A stretch of 64,000 bases of DNA. Source: Pseudorhodoferax soli. Lineage in GTDB: Bacteria; Pseudomonadota; Gammaproteobacteria; Burkholderiales; Burkholderiaceae_C. Both the position numbers and the translations under genes were made by a program. The DNA lies in NCBI RefSeq assembly GCF_003337555.1, contig NZ_QPJK01000012.1:62001-126000 (forward strand), written 5' to 3'. Below, piece after piece: positions 37,426 through 45,855 of the stretch (its first letter is position 1; the number at the start of each line of letters is the position of its first letter). Below the pieces are notes generated by a model. It worked only from the letters and a program-made list of their open reading frames with translations. It was not told the DNA's origin and did not search any database.

Positions 37426-38592
37426 GTGCAGCTCGACGCGCTGTCCCTGATGACGGTGGCGATGGTCAACCTCGTCACCATCTCGCTGACCTTGCCGCCC
37501 ATCATGGGCCGCAGCCTGACGCCGGCCGCTCGCGCGGCGCAGCGCGCGCTGTTGCTGCTCACGGGCGGCTGGGCGGCACTCGTGGCCTCCGAGTACCTGG
37601 TGTCCTCCTACGTGCTGTCGGTGCTGTCCATGGCCGGCCTGTCCGCCAGCCTGGTGATGCTGCACCGCGCACTGAGCGGCTGGCTGGGGCCGCGCCCCGG
37701 CGCATTGGCGCTGCGGGTGCTGGCCATCGCCATGCCGCTGGGCTATGCGTTCTCGTTCGCCCACTACCCGCTGCGCGTGGGCTGGTCCAACTTCCTGCTG
37801 GCGGCCATGCTGGTGCTGCTGGCACGGGCGACGCTGGTGGCGCGCCGCCATGCCGGCCGCCACTGGCGGCTGCTGCTGCTGGGCTGCTTCGCCATCATGG
37901 CGGTGCTGACCGCAGCGCGCGGCGTGCTGGGCGCGTTCTTCACAGCGGCCTACCCGACCTTCCTGTCGCCCAACCCGGTCAACATCGCCGCCGCGGTGGC
38001 GGTCAACATGGCCGTGGTGCTGGGCACGGTGGCTCTGCTGGTGGCCTGGCGTGACGAGGCGGACGACCGGCTGCGCGCCATGGCCAACACCGACAGCCTG
38101 ACCGGCCTGCCCAACCGCCGCGGCTTCATGGAACGCGCCGAGGCGCTGTTCGCCAACGCCCAGCGCTACCGCCAGCCGCTGGCCGTGCTGATGCTGGACC
38201 TGGACCACTTCAAGCAGATCAACGACAGCTACGGCCACGACCGCGGCGACGACGCCCTGCGCCTGTTCGCGCAGATGCTGCGCGAGACGCGGCGCACCGG
38301 CGACCTCGCGGGCCGGCTCGGCGGCGAGGAGTTCTGCGTGGTGCTGCCCTCCAGCCAGCGCGACACGGCCAGCGGTTTCGACCAGCGCCTGCGCGCGCGG
38401 CTGCAGCAGCGCAGCGAAGAAGAGCTGGGCTTCGGGCTGTCCTACAGCGCCGGGGTGGCCGCCATGACCGATGGCGACGCCACGCTGGCCGGCCTGCTGG
38501 CGCGCTCCGATGCTGCGCTGTACGAGGCCAAGCACGGCGGCCGCGGCCGCTTGCTGATGGGCGACAGCGGTTCCGGCCACACGGTGGTCTGA
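37426..38592 (+). CDS. Membrane diguanylate cyclase (GGDEF domain)
   Basis: A 388-residue enzyme making cyclic di-GMP. Six or so membrane helices fill residues 1-205, with no known sensor domain. The GGDEF domain starts at NTDSLTGLPNRRGFMER, with DLDHFKQINDSYGHDRGDD. The active site is GGEEF at 299-303, so the enzyme should be active. A product-inhibition site RTGD (residues 290-293) stands at the usual five-residue spacing before it. It starts with GTG 6 bp after amn. Confidence 0.92.
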   Translation: MQLDALSLMTVAMVNLVTISLTLPPIMGRSLTPAARAAQRALLLLTGGWAALVASEYLVSSYVLSVLSMAGLSASLVMLHRALSGWLGPRPGALALRVLAIAMPLGYAFSFAHYPLRVGWSNFLLAAMLVLLARATLVARRHAGRHWRLLLLGCFAIMAVLTAARGVLGAFFTAAYPTFLSPNPVNIAAAVAVNMAVVLGTVALLVAWRDEADDRLRAMANTDSLTGLPNRRGFMERAEALFANAQRYRQPLAVLMLDLDHFKQINDSYGHDRGDDALRLFAQMLRETRRTGDLAGRLGGEEFCVVLPSSQRDTASGFDQRLRARLQQRSEEELGFGLSYSAGVAAMTDGDATLAGLLARSDAALYEAKHGGRGRLLMGDSGSGHTVV

Positions 38593-38617
38593 ACCAGCGG
38601 CCGCCGGGGCCGCTGGT
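38593..38617. terminator. Stem-loop after the diguanylate cyclase gene
   Basis: ACCAGCGGCC and GGCCGCTGGT form a 10-bp stem with a 5-base loop, beginning 1 base after the stop codon. There is no T-run, so it may stabilise or pause the transcript rather than end it. The next gene starts 11 bp later. Confidence 0.4.
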
Positions 38618-38628
38618 AGCATCCGCCG

Positions 38629-39030
38629 ATGTTCGAACAGCTCTCTCCCTTCCTGATCCACTGGGCCATCACGGCCCTGTCCCTGTGGGTCGCCAGCCAC
38701 ATCTTCCGCGGCGTGAAGTTCGACAGCACCGGGGCGCTCGTCGTGTCGGCGCTGCTGCTGGGCTTTGCCAACGCCATCGTCAAGCCGCTGCTGATCGTGC
38801 TGACGCTGCCGCTCACGCTGCTGACCTTCGGGCTGTTCCTCTTGGTCATCAACGCGCTGGTGATCCTGCTGGTGGCCGCGCTGGTCAAGGGCTTCCGCAT
38901 CTCGGGCTTCTGGACGGCCGTGTTCGCCAGCCTCTTCGTCTCGGTGCTGAGCCTGGTGATCGGCTCCTTCGTCGGCGGCAGCGATCCGGCCCAGCAGATC
39001 CAGATGCCGCAGAACGGCAACTGGCTGTAG
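38629..39030 (+). CDS. YvlD/phage-holin-family small membrane protein
   Basis: A 133-residue protein with four hydrophobic helices. The pattern FLIHWAITALSLWVASHIF, then VVSALLLGFANAIVKPLLIV, LTLPLTLLTFGLFLLVINAL and a final helix matches the YvlD/phage-holin-4-superfamily proteins. Despite the name these are mostly chromosomal and of unknown role. No phage genes surround it. It converges on the hydrolase gene with a 12-bp gap. Confidence 0.8.
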   Translation: MFEQLSPFLIHWAITALSLWVASHIFRGVKFDSTGALVVSALLLGFANAIVKPLLIVLTLPLTLLTFGLFLLVINALVILLVAALVKGFRISGFWTAVFASLFVSVLSLVIGSFVGGSDPAQQIQMPQNGNWL

Positions 39031-39042
39031 CGCGCCAGGCCT

Positions 39043-40116
39043 TCAGGGCGCTGCCGGCGGCACGCTGCGCAGCACCTCGGCCAGGCCGTCCTTCCACCAC
39101 CGGGCCTGCCCGGTCGTGCCGTGTCCGCTGGTCTGCGTGCTGGCCGGGATCAGCAGGATGCGGCCGTTCTTCACGCGGCGCATGCCCTGCTCCAGCAGGC
39201 CCAGCTCCGGCAGGTTGCGCTCGTCGTCGGCCGAGTTGATGGCCAGCACCGTCGCCTCGATGCGCTCGAGCTGCCCTGAGGCGTCGTAGTCGCGCGATGC
39301 GTCCCACTGGTACAGGTGGTCGTTGGCGTCGCCGACGGCGGGCGCGGCCAGCTGCCGGTCCACCAGCGCATCGGCCTGCAGGCGCGTGGGCGCATCGTTC
39401 TGCAGCTTCTGCGTGCCGCCGCTCGTTGCCAGGCCGAAGTAGGCCAGCGCGAAACCCAGGCCCGGCGGCTGCGCGGTGTAGTTGCCGTTGGCCCAGGCCG
39501 GATCGCGCTTGATCGATTCGACCAACAGCCGCCGCATCATCCAGTTGCGCCCCGACATGGCAGCGGGCACGGAGGCCATGGGCACCGCGATGTCCATGTA
39601 GCCGGGGTACTTCTGCGCCCACATCCACACCTGCATGCCGCCCATGGAGTTGCCCAGCACCATGCGCACATGCGCCAGCCCCAGGTGCTCGCGCACCAGC
39701 CGGTACTGGGCGCGCACCATGTCGTCGTAGTTGTACTTGGGGAAGGCCATGCGCAGGCCGTCGGAGGGCTTGCTGGAGGCGCCGGCCCCGATCGCGTCGG
39801 GCAGGATGATGTAGTACTTGCGCGCATCCAGCGGCTGGCCGGGGCCGAACAGCTCGCCGGCGAAGCCCGGCGTCAGCATGCGCTCGCCCGAACCGGCCGT
39901 GCCGTGCAGCACCACCACGGGCTCGCCCTTGGGATCGCCCACCGTGGTGTAGGCCAGGCGCAGCTGCGGAAGCACCTCGCCGGTGTGGAAGCGGAAGTCG
40001 CTCACCACCCATTCCTTCTTCTGCGGCGCCGGGAAATCCGCGGCGGATGCCGCGCCCGCCAGGCCCGTCAAACCGATGGGCAACGCGAACGCTGCGGCGA
40101 GAAGAGGAATGCGCAT
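39043..40116 (-). CDS. Secreted MetX-like alpha/beta hydrolase
   Basis: A 357-residue protein of the homoserine O-acetyltransferase (MetX-like) alpha/beta-hydrolase family. A signal peptide ends near GAASAADFP, which cytosolic MetX lacks. The nucleophile Ser157 lies in LGNSMGGMQ, the Asp in INSADDERN, and the His in SGHGTTG near the C-terminus. Export makes methionine synthesis unlikely; an esterase role in the periplasm is more plausible. It starts 23 bp after tarD on the same strand. Confidence 0.85.
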   Translation of the reverse strand: MRIPLLAAAFALPIGLTGLAGAASAADFPAPQKKEWVVSDFRFHTGEVLPQLRLAYTTVGDPKGEPVVVLHGTAGSGERMLTPGFAGELFGPGQPLDARKYYIILPDAIGAGASSKPSDGLRMAFPKYNYDDMVRAQYRLVREHLGLAHVRMVLGNSMGGMQVWMWAQKYPGYMDIAVPMASVPAAMSGRNWMMRRLLVESIKRDPAWANGNYTAQPPGLGFALAYFGLATSGGTQKLQNDAPTRLQADALVDRQLAAPAVGDANDHLYQWDASRDYDASGQLERIEATVLAINSADDERNLPELGLLEQGMRRVKNGRILLIPASTQTSGHGTTGQARWWKDGLAEVLRSVPPAAP

Positions 40117-40139
40117 GGGGTGTCTCCGGTGTTGTGGGC

Positions 40140-41303
40140 TCAGGCTGCCAGGGACTTCATCTCCGCGTACAGGTCGGACTTGCCCTCGAAGCCGATGCCC
40201 GGCAGCTCCGGCATCGTAATGTGGCCCGCCTCCACGCGCACGCCGTCCGGAAAGCCGCCATAGGGCTGGAACAGGTCGGGGTAGGACTCGTTGCCGCCCA
40301 GGCCCAGGCCGGCCGCGATGTTCAGCGACATCTGGTGCCCGCCGTGCGGGATGCAGCGGCTCCACGACCAGCCGTAGGCCTTGAGCATCTCCAGCGTGCG
40401 CAGGTACTCCACCAGGCCGTAGCTCAGCGCGCAGTCGAACTGCAGCCAGTCGCGGTCGGAGCGCATGCCGCCGTAGCGGATCAGGTTGCGCGCATCCTGC
40501 ATCGAGAACAGGTTCTCGCCCGTGGCCATGGGGCCGTCGTAGTGCTCGGCCAGGCGCGCCTGCAGTTCGTAGTCGAGCGGGTCGCCGGCTTCCTCGTACC
40601 AGAACAGCGGGTACTGGCGCAGCGCCTTCGCGTAGGCGATGGCGGTCTCCAGGTCGAAGCGGCCGTTAGCGTCCACGGCCAGCTGGCAACCGGGCGGCAG
40701 CATCTTGAGCACGGCCTCGATGCGCGCGCAGTCGTCGGCCAGGGGTGCGCCGCCGATCTTCATCTTGACCACCGTGTAGCCGCGGTCGAGGTAGCCCTGC
40801 ATCTCGGCCTTCAGGCCCTCCAGGCCCTTGCCCGGGTAGTAGTAGCCGCCGGCCGCGTAGACGAACACGCGCGGATCGGCCTCGGTGCCGTTGCGCTCGG
40901 CCAGCAGCCGGAACAGCGGCTTGTTCTCGATCTTGGCCACGGCGTCCCAGACCGCCATGTCGATGGTGCCCATGGCGACCGAGCGCTCGCCGTGGCCGCC
41001 CGGCTTCTCGTTCTTGAACATCGTGGCCCAGACCTTGTGCGCGTCGATGTTGTCGCGCGTGTCGTCGCGCAGGCTGTCGGGCGCGGCTTCCAGGATGCGC
41101 GGCGCAAAGCGCTCGCGGATCAGCCCGCCCTGCCCGTAGCGGCCGTTGGAGTTGAAGCCGTAGCCGACCACGGGTTTGCCGTCGCGGACCACGTCGGTGA
41201 CGACGGCCACGAGGCTCAGCGTCATCTTGGAAAAGTCGATGAAGGCGTTGGCGATCGGCGAGGCGATCGGGGCGGTGCGTTCGAGGATGTTGACGATGCG
41301 CAT
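40140..41303 (-). CDS. tarD: D(-)-tartrate dehydratase (enolase superfamily)
   Basis: A 387-residue Mg-dependent enzyme that dehydrates D-tartrate to oxaloacetate. It closely resembles Bradyrhizobium TarD as I remember it, including the opening (SPIANAFIDFSKMTLSLVAV) and NSNGRYGQGGLIRERFA. The KxK catalytic pair is Lys180/Lys182 in VVKMKIGGAP. Metal ligands begin with Asp211 in VDANGRF, and the base motif is PHGGHQMSLN (His320/His323). It is divergent from a LysR gene that probably controls it. Confidence 0.9.
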   Translation of the reverse strand: MRIVNILERTAPIASPIANAFIDFSKMTLSLVAVVTDVVRDGKPVVGYGFNSNGRYGQGGLIRERFAPRILEAAPDSLRDDTRDNIDAHKVWATMFKNEKPGGHGERSVAMGTIDMAVWDAVAKIENKPLFRLLAERNGTEADPRVFVYAAGGYYYPGKGLEGLKAEMQGYLDRGYTVVKMKIGGAPLADDCARIEAVLKMLPPGCQLAVDANGRFDLETAIAYAKALRQYPLFWYEEAGDPLDYELQARLAEHYDGPMATGENLFSMQDARNLIRYGGMRSDRDWLQFDCALSYGLVEYLRTLEMLKAYGWSWSRCIPHGGHQMSLNIAAGLGLGGNESYPDLFQPYGGFPDGVRVEAGHITMPELPGIGFEGKSDLYAEMKSLAA

Positions 41304-41398
41304 GGTGGTTCTCCTGTTGAGGTACGCCGATGCTAGGGAAGCTCCTGGAATCTCTGAAGTGGTATTGTTTCGCGCCAAGGATTCCATTCGGAGATGGC

Positions 41399-42448
41399 AT
41401 GCATCCTTTCGATCCGACATCCCTGCGCCTGTTCGTCGCCGTCTGCGAGGAACGCAACATCGCGCTGGCCGCGCAGCGCGAGGCCATCGTGCCCTCCGCC
41501 GTGAGCAAGCGCATCGCGCAGATGGAGGCGCAGGCCGGCACGCCGCTGCTGACCCGCGGGCGCCGCGGCGTGGCCATCACGCCGGCCGGCGAGACGCTGT
41601 GGCGCTACGCGCGCGAGGCGCTGCAGCTGCTTGAACGCATGCAGGCCGAACTCACCGCCTATGCCGAGGGCGTGCAGGGCCAGGTGCGGGTGTTCGCGAG
41701 CATGTCGGCCCTGGCGCAGTTCCTTCCGGCGGACGTGGGCCGCTTCGCACGCGACTACGCCCAGGTGCGCGTGAGCATGGAGGAGCGCGAGATCTGGGAC
41801 GTGGTGCGCGGCGTGGAAGAAGGCCGGGCCGACATCGGCGTGTGCTGGGACGCGGTGGACCTGGGCCGGCTGCAGTGCTTCGACTACCGCCGCGACCGCC
41901 TGGCCGTGGTGCTGCCCGCCGGCCACCCGCTGGCCGGCCGCAAGAGCCTGCGCTTCGCCGACACGCTGGACCACGAGCACGTGGACATCCTGGGCCGCAG
42001 CATCATGAAGACCACGCAGCAGCGCCAGGCGGCCATCGCCGGCAAGCCGCTGCGCACGCGGCTGCAGGTCGCCACGGTGGACGCCGCCTGCCGCATCGTG
42101 GCGGCGCAGCTGGCGCTGGCCATCGTGCCGCGGGAGGAGGCGCGCCTGTTCGAGCAACCGCTGGGCCTGTCCGTGGTGCCGCTGGCCGACGACTGGGCAG
42201 AGCGGCGCTTCGTGCTGGCGGTACGGGATGCCGCGGCGCTGGCACCGGCGGCGCGGCTGCTGCTGGACAGCCTGCGTGCAGGTGCCGCCGCGGCGACGCC
42301 GCCGCCGCCGCTCACAGCGGGTTCGGCGAAGGCGGCTGCGGCTGCACCGCAGGCATCGGCTGCGAAGGCCCGGGGGCCGCGGGGTGTTCCGACAGCGACC
42401 GAGCCGCCCCCAGCGGCGGCTCGCCGCCGCGCACCTCGGCGCGCGTGA
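41399..42448 (+). CDS. LysR-family regulator, probable controller of tarD
   Basis: A 349-residue transcription factor. The N-terminal winged helix reads SLRLFVAVCEERNIALAAQR and VPSAVSKRIAQMEAQAGTPL. The effector domain runs from about residue 90 to 295. The final 45 or so residues are a low-complexity Ala/Pro/Arg tail beyond the normal LysR length (about 300), and they run antisense over the end of mscS by 137 bp. It is divergent from tarD with a 95-bp spacer, so it most likely senses tartrate or a related acid. Confidence 0.88.
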   Translation: MHPFDPTSLRLFVAVCEERNIALAAQREAIVPSAVSKRIAQMEAQAGTPLLTRGRRGVAITPAGETLWRYAREALQLLERMQAELTAYAEGVQGQVRVFASMSALAQFLPADVGRFARDYAQVRVSMEEREIWDVVRGVEEGRADIGVCWDAVDLGRLQCFDYRRDRLAVVLPAGHPLAGRKSLRFADTLDHEHVDILGRSIMKTTQQRQAAIAGKPLRTRLQVATVDAACRIVAAQLALAIVPREEARLFEQPLGLSVVPLADDWAERRFVLAVRDAAALAPAARLLLDSLRAGAAAATPPPPLTAGSAKAAAAAPQASAAKARGPRGVPTATEPPPAAARRRAPRRA

Positions 42449-43481
42449 GGGGCAGGTGCTCTGGATACTCGCGGGCGATGAAGGTGATCAGGCCTTCACG
42501 CAGGAAGCAGCGCAGGTCCCAGGCCTTGCCCGAATCGGACGCCGTGCACAGCAGCCGCAGCTGCATGGTGCGCTCGGTGGTGTCGGTGACCTGCAGCAGG
42601 CACAGCCGTTTGTCCCAATGCGGCGAGGCCTCGCACAGGCGCTGCGCCTCGGCCCGCAGCGGCTCCAAAGGCAGCCGGTAGTCCACCCACAGGAAGACCG
42701 TGCCGATGATGTCCGAGCTGGTGCGCGTCCAGTTCTGGAACGGGTTCTCGATGAACCAGCGCAGCGGGATGATGAGCCGGCGCTGGTCCCAGATGGCCAG
42801 CACCACGTAGGTGCCGGTGATGGCCTCCACGCGGCCCCATTCGCCCTCGACGATCAGCACGTCGTCCAGCCGGATCGGCTGGGCCAGCGCCAGCTGCAGG
42901 CCGGCGATCAGGTTGCCGAACACCGGCTGCGCCGCCATGCCGACCACCAGGCCCACCACGCCGGCCGAGGCCAGCAGGCTGGTGCCGAACTGGCGCGCGC
43001 CGGGAATGGTCATCAGCATCAGCGCCACGCCGGCCAGGCCGACCACCACCATGACGGTGCGCGACAGCACCTTGGCCTGGGTGTGGATGCGCCGCGCATG
43101 CAGGTTGTCCACCACGTTCAGCGGATGCTGGTCGACCACGCCCTGGCCCACGCCAGCCACGGCGCGCAGGCCGACCCAGGTCAGGCAGGCCAGCAGCAGC
43201 AGGCTGTTGACCTGGCGGATGGTGCCGATCATGGGGATGTCGTCGGGCGCCCCCTGCCACACCACCTGCAAAGCCAGGAACATCAACCACCAGCGCGCCG
43301 CCGGCCGCACGAAGCGCACGACGGTGGAGGCCACCGGCATGCCGCGCGTGACGCGCGTGAGCACCAGCACGCCGGCGCGGTGGACGATCCAGGCCAGCAC
43401 CACGGCGAGCGCGGCCGCCACCAACAGGCCCAGTGCCGAAGAATCGGCCCAGGCCACCAAAGCGTTCCATTGCGTCTGCAT
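42312..43481 (-). CDS. MscS-family mechanosensitive channel
   Basis: A 389-residue inner-membrane channel that opens under turgor. Four or so helices precede the pore-lining segment SAGVVGLVVGMAAQPVFGNL, which includes the Gly/Ala packing pattern of MscS TM3. The beta domain follows (LDDVLIVEGEWGRVEAITGT, RRLIIPLRWFIENPFQNWTR). The C-terminal 40 residues are Pro-rich and overlap the LysR gene on the other strand. It lies 80 bp downstream of purT. Confidence 0.9.
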   Translation of the reverse strand: MQTQWNALVAWADSSALGLLVAAALAVVLAWIVHRAGVLVLTRVTRGMPVASTVVRFVRPAARWWLMFLALQVVWQGAPDDIPMIGTIRQVNSLLLLACLTWVGLRAVAGVGQGVVDQHPLNVVDNLHARRIHTQAKVLSRTVMVVVGLAGVALMLMTIPGARQFGTSLLASAGVVGLVVGMAAQPVFGNLIAGLQLALAQPIRLDDVLIVEGEWGRVEAITGTYVVLAIWDQRRLIIPLRWFIENPFQNWTRTSSDIIGTVFLWVDYRLPLEPLRAEAQRLCEASPHWDKRLCLLQVTDTTERTMQLRLLCTASDSGKAWDLRCFLREGLITFIAREYPEHLPLTRAEVRGGEPPLGAARSLSEHPAAPGPSQPMPAVQPQPPSPNPL

Positions 43482-43511
43482 AGCCGCGGCATGCTAGCTG
43501 CGGCGGCAAAG

Positions 43512-43525
43512 GGCTTTCGAAAGCC
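43512..43525. promoter_or_regulatory. Palindrome GGCTTTCGAAAGCC upstream of mscS
   Basis: A perfect 14-bp inverted repeat, 31 bp before the mscS start codon on its strand. It could be an operator for mscS. Nothing else in the window matches it closely, so this remains a guess. Confidence 0.3.
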
Positions 43526-43535
43526 GAGAAATGCA

Positions 43536-43551
43536 GGGCGCCGCGGCGCCC
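43536..43551 (-). terminator. Hairpin downstream of purT
   Basis: GGGCGCCGCGGCGCCC is a perfect 16-bp palindrome starting 10 bp after the purT stop on the minus strand. The following bases (TGCATTTCTC) contain a weak T-run, fitting a GC-rich terminator. Confidence 0.45.
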
Positions 43552-43561
43552 CGCGACGCCG

Positions 43562-44788
43562 TCAGGCCGTGCGCGGACGCACCAGCGCGGCAGCGCGCTT
43601 GGCGTTCACACGGGCCTGCTCCACATCGGCGTCGCGCGCGAGCAGCACGCCCATGCGGCGCTTCACGAAGCTCTCGGGCTTGCCGAACAGCCGGATCTCG
43701 GTGCCGGGCACGCGCAGGGCCTCGTCCACGCCGTCGAACACGATGCCCTGGGCGTCCACGCCGCCATAGACGACGGCGCTGGCGCCCGGCGTCTTGAGGC
43801 TGGTGTCCACCGGCAGGCCCAGGATGGCGCGGGCGTGCAGCTCGAACTCGTTCTGCCACTGCGTGGCCATGGTCACCATGCCGGTGTCGTGCGGGCGCGG
43901 GCTCACTTCGCTGAACCAGACCTGCTCGCCCTTGACGAACAGCTCCACGCCGAACAAACCCAGGCCCGCGGGCTGGCCGTCCAGGCCGCGGCCCAGGTCG
44001 TCGGTGACGGCCTTGGCGATGGCGCGGGCCTTCTCCAGCGCGGCCGGGTGCATGGGGTGCGGCTGCCAGCTCTCCACGTAGTCGCCGCTCACCTGCACGT
44101 GACCGATGGCGTCGCAGAAATGCGTCTGCACGCTGCCATCGGCGGCGCGGGCGCGCACCGTCAGCAGCGTGATCTCGTAGTCGAAGTCGATGAAGCCCTC
44201 GACGATCACGCGGCCGTGGCTCACGCGGCCGCCGGCCATGGCGACATCCCAGGCCTTGCGCACATCGGCCGGGCCGTCGATCTTGCTCTGGCCCTTGCCC
44301 GAGCTGCTCATGACGGGCTTGACGACGCAGGGATAACCGATACCACCATCGATGGCGGCTTGCAGTTCCTCAAAGGAGTCGCAGAACTTGTAGGGGCTGG
44401 TGGCCAGGCCCAGCGTCTCGGCCGCCAGGCGGCGGATGCTTTCGCGGTCCATGGTCAGCCGCGCGGCGCGGGCCGTGGGCACCACGCGCACGGCGCCGGC
44501 GGCTTCGAGCTCGGCCAGCGCCGGCGTGGCGATGGCCTCGATCTCGGGCACCACCCAGTCGGGCTTTTCCCGTTCGATCAGCGCCTTGAGCGCGGCCGGG
44601 TCGCTCATGGCGATGGTGTGGGCGCGGTGCGCGACCTGGTGGCCGGGCGCGTTGTCGTAGCGGTCCACCGCGATGGTCTCCACGCCCAGGCGCTGCAGTG
44701 CGATCAGCACCTCCTTGCCGAGTTCGCCGGAACCCAGCAGCATGACGCGCGTGGCGTGGGGAGACAGGGGGGTGCCGAAGGTGGTCAT
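43562..44788 (-). CDS. purT: Formate-dependent phosphoribosylglycinamide formyltransferase
   Basis: A 408-residue ATP-grasp enzyme making formyl-GAR from GAR, formate and ATP in purine synthesis, independent of folate. The N-terminal segment [20 protein letters not shown] and the ATP-grasp core ([40 protein letters not shown] with PHDTGMVT) are complete. Length fits the family. It follows the Bug-receptor gene by 37 bp on the same strand. Confidence 0.96.
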   Translation of the reverse strand: MTTFGTPLSPHATRVMLLGSGELGKEVLIALQRLGVETIAVDRYDNAPGHQVAHRAHTIAMSDPAALKALIEREKPDWVVPEIEAIATPALAELEAAGAVRVVPTARAARLTMDRESIRRLAAETLGLATSPYKFCDSFEELQAAIDGGIGYPCVVKPVMSSSGKGQSKIDGPADVRKAWDVAMAGGRVSHGRVIVEGFIDFDYEITLLTVRARAADGSVQTHFCDAIGHVQVSGDYVESWQPHPMHPAALEKARAIAKAVTDDLGRGLDGQPAGLGLFGVELFVKGEQVWFSEVSPRPHDTGMVTMATQWQNEFELHARAILGLPVDTSLKTPGASAVVYGGVDAQGIVFDGVDEALRVPGTEIRLFGKPESFVKRRMGVLLARDADVEQARVNAKRAAALVRPRTA

Positions 44789-44825
44789 GGTGGTCGCGGG
44801 CAGGGCTGAAAGAAGCCCGCGATTA

Positions 44826-45800
44826 TCAATCCAGCTTGGCGCCCGAGGCCTTGACCGCAGCCGCCCAGCGCGGCATCTCGGCCGCCAGGAACTTGGCGAA
44901 ATCCGCGCTGCCCAGGAAGGCCGGGTCGGCGCCCTGCGCCACCATGCGGCTGCGCACCTCGGGGTTGCTCAGCACCTGGCCGAAGGCGTCGCTGAGCTTG
45001 GCGGTGACATCGGCCGGCAGCCCGGCCGGCGCCAGGAAGCCGTAGAAGCCCACCACCTCGAAGCCCTTGAAGCCGGACTCGATGACGGTGGGCACGTCGG
45101 GCAGCGCCGGGTTGCGCTCGCGGCTGGTCACGGCCAGCGCGCGCACCTTGCCCTGCTTGGCATAGGCCGCAGCCTGGGGAATGGATTCGGCCATGAACTG
45201 CACCTGGCCGGCCATCAAGTCGGTGAAGGCCGGCGCGCTGCCGCGGTAGGGGATGTGGACCATGAACAGCCCGGCGGCGTTCTTGAACATCTCGGGCACC
45301 AGGTGGCTGATGCCGCCGTTGCCGGCCGATCCATAGTTGATCTGGCCGGGCTTGGCCTTCGCGTAGTCGGCGAACTCCTTGAGCGTCTTCACGGGCAGCT
45401 GCGGTGTGACCAGCAGCGCCAGCGGTTGCATGGCCGTGCGCGCGATCGGCGTGAAGTCCTTGAGGGTGGCGTAGGGCAGGCGGCTGTACAGCGCCGGGTT
45501 GATCACCATCACGCCGGTGTTGGCCAGCATCAGCGTGTAGCCGTCGGGCTGGGCCTTCATGACGTCCTGCGCGCCCACGGTGCCCCCGGCCCCGGACTTG
45601 TAGTCGACCACGATGGGCTGGCCCAGCACGGCCTGCAGCTTGTCTGCCAGCAGGCGCGCATGCTGGTCGAGCGGGCCGCCGGCCGGGAAGCCGATGACCA
45701 GGCGGATGGGTTTCTCGGGGAATGCGGCCTGGGCCAGCGGGGCCAGCGCCAGAAGCGTTGCCATCGCGCAGGCCGCCAGGCGCCGCAGGTTCTTGTGCAT
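44826..45800 (-). CDS. Bug-family tripartite tricarboxylate transporter substrate-binding protein
   Basis: A 324-residue periplasmic binding protein. The signal peptide ends at [10 protein letters not shown], where the mature Bug proteins typically begin ([19 protein letters not shown]). Other family marks are [20 protein letters not shown] and [13 protein letters not shown]. No TctA/TctB membrane partners are nearby, as is usual for the many orphan Bug receptors of Burkholderiales. The ligand is probably a carboxylic acid; the upstream M20 hydrolase gene hints at an aromatic or amino-acid product. Confidence 0.9.
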   Translation of the reverse strand: MHKNLRRLAACAMATLLALAPLAQAAFPEKPIRLVIGFPAGGPLDQHARLLADKLQAVLGQPIVVDYKSGAGGTVGAQDVMKAQPDGYTLMLANTGVMVINPALYSRLPYATLKDFTPIARTAMQPLALLVTPQLPVKTLKEFADYAKAKPGQINYGSAGNGGISHLVPEMFKNAAGLFMVHIPYRGSAPAFTDLMAGQVQFMAESIPQAAAYAKQGKVRALAVTSRERNPALPDVPTVIESGFKGFEVVGFYGFLAPAGLPADVTAKLSDAFGQVLSNPEVRSRMVAQGADPAFLGSADFAKFLAAEMPRWAAAVKASGAKLD

Positions 45801-45855
45801 GTCGTCTCCTCTGTCGTTGTGCGGAGCGGCCATCATAGGACCGCCTTTTCGTGCT

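Noticed and set aside
38629-39030. Holin-like annotation as a prophage sign
   Set aside because: The protein belongs to the chromosomal YvlD-like group, and no other phage gene is nearby.
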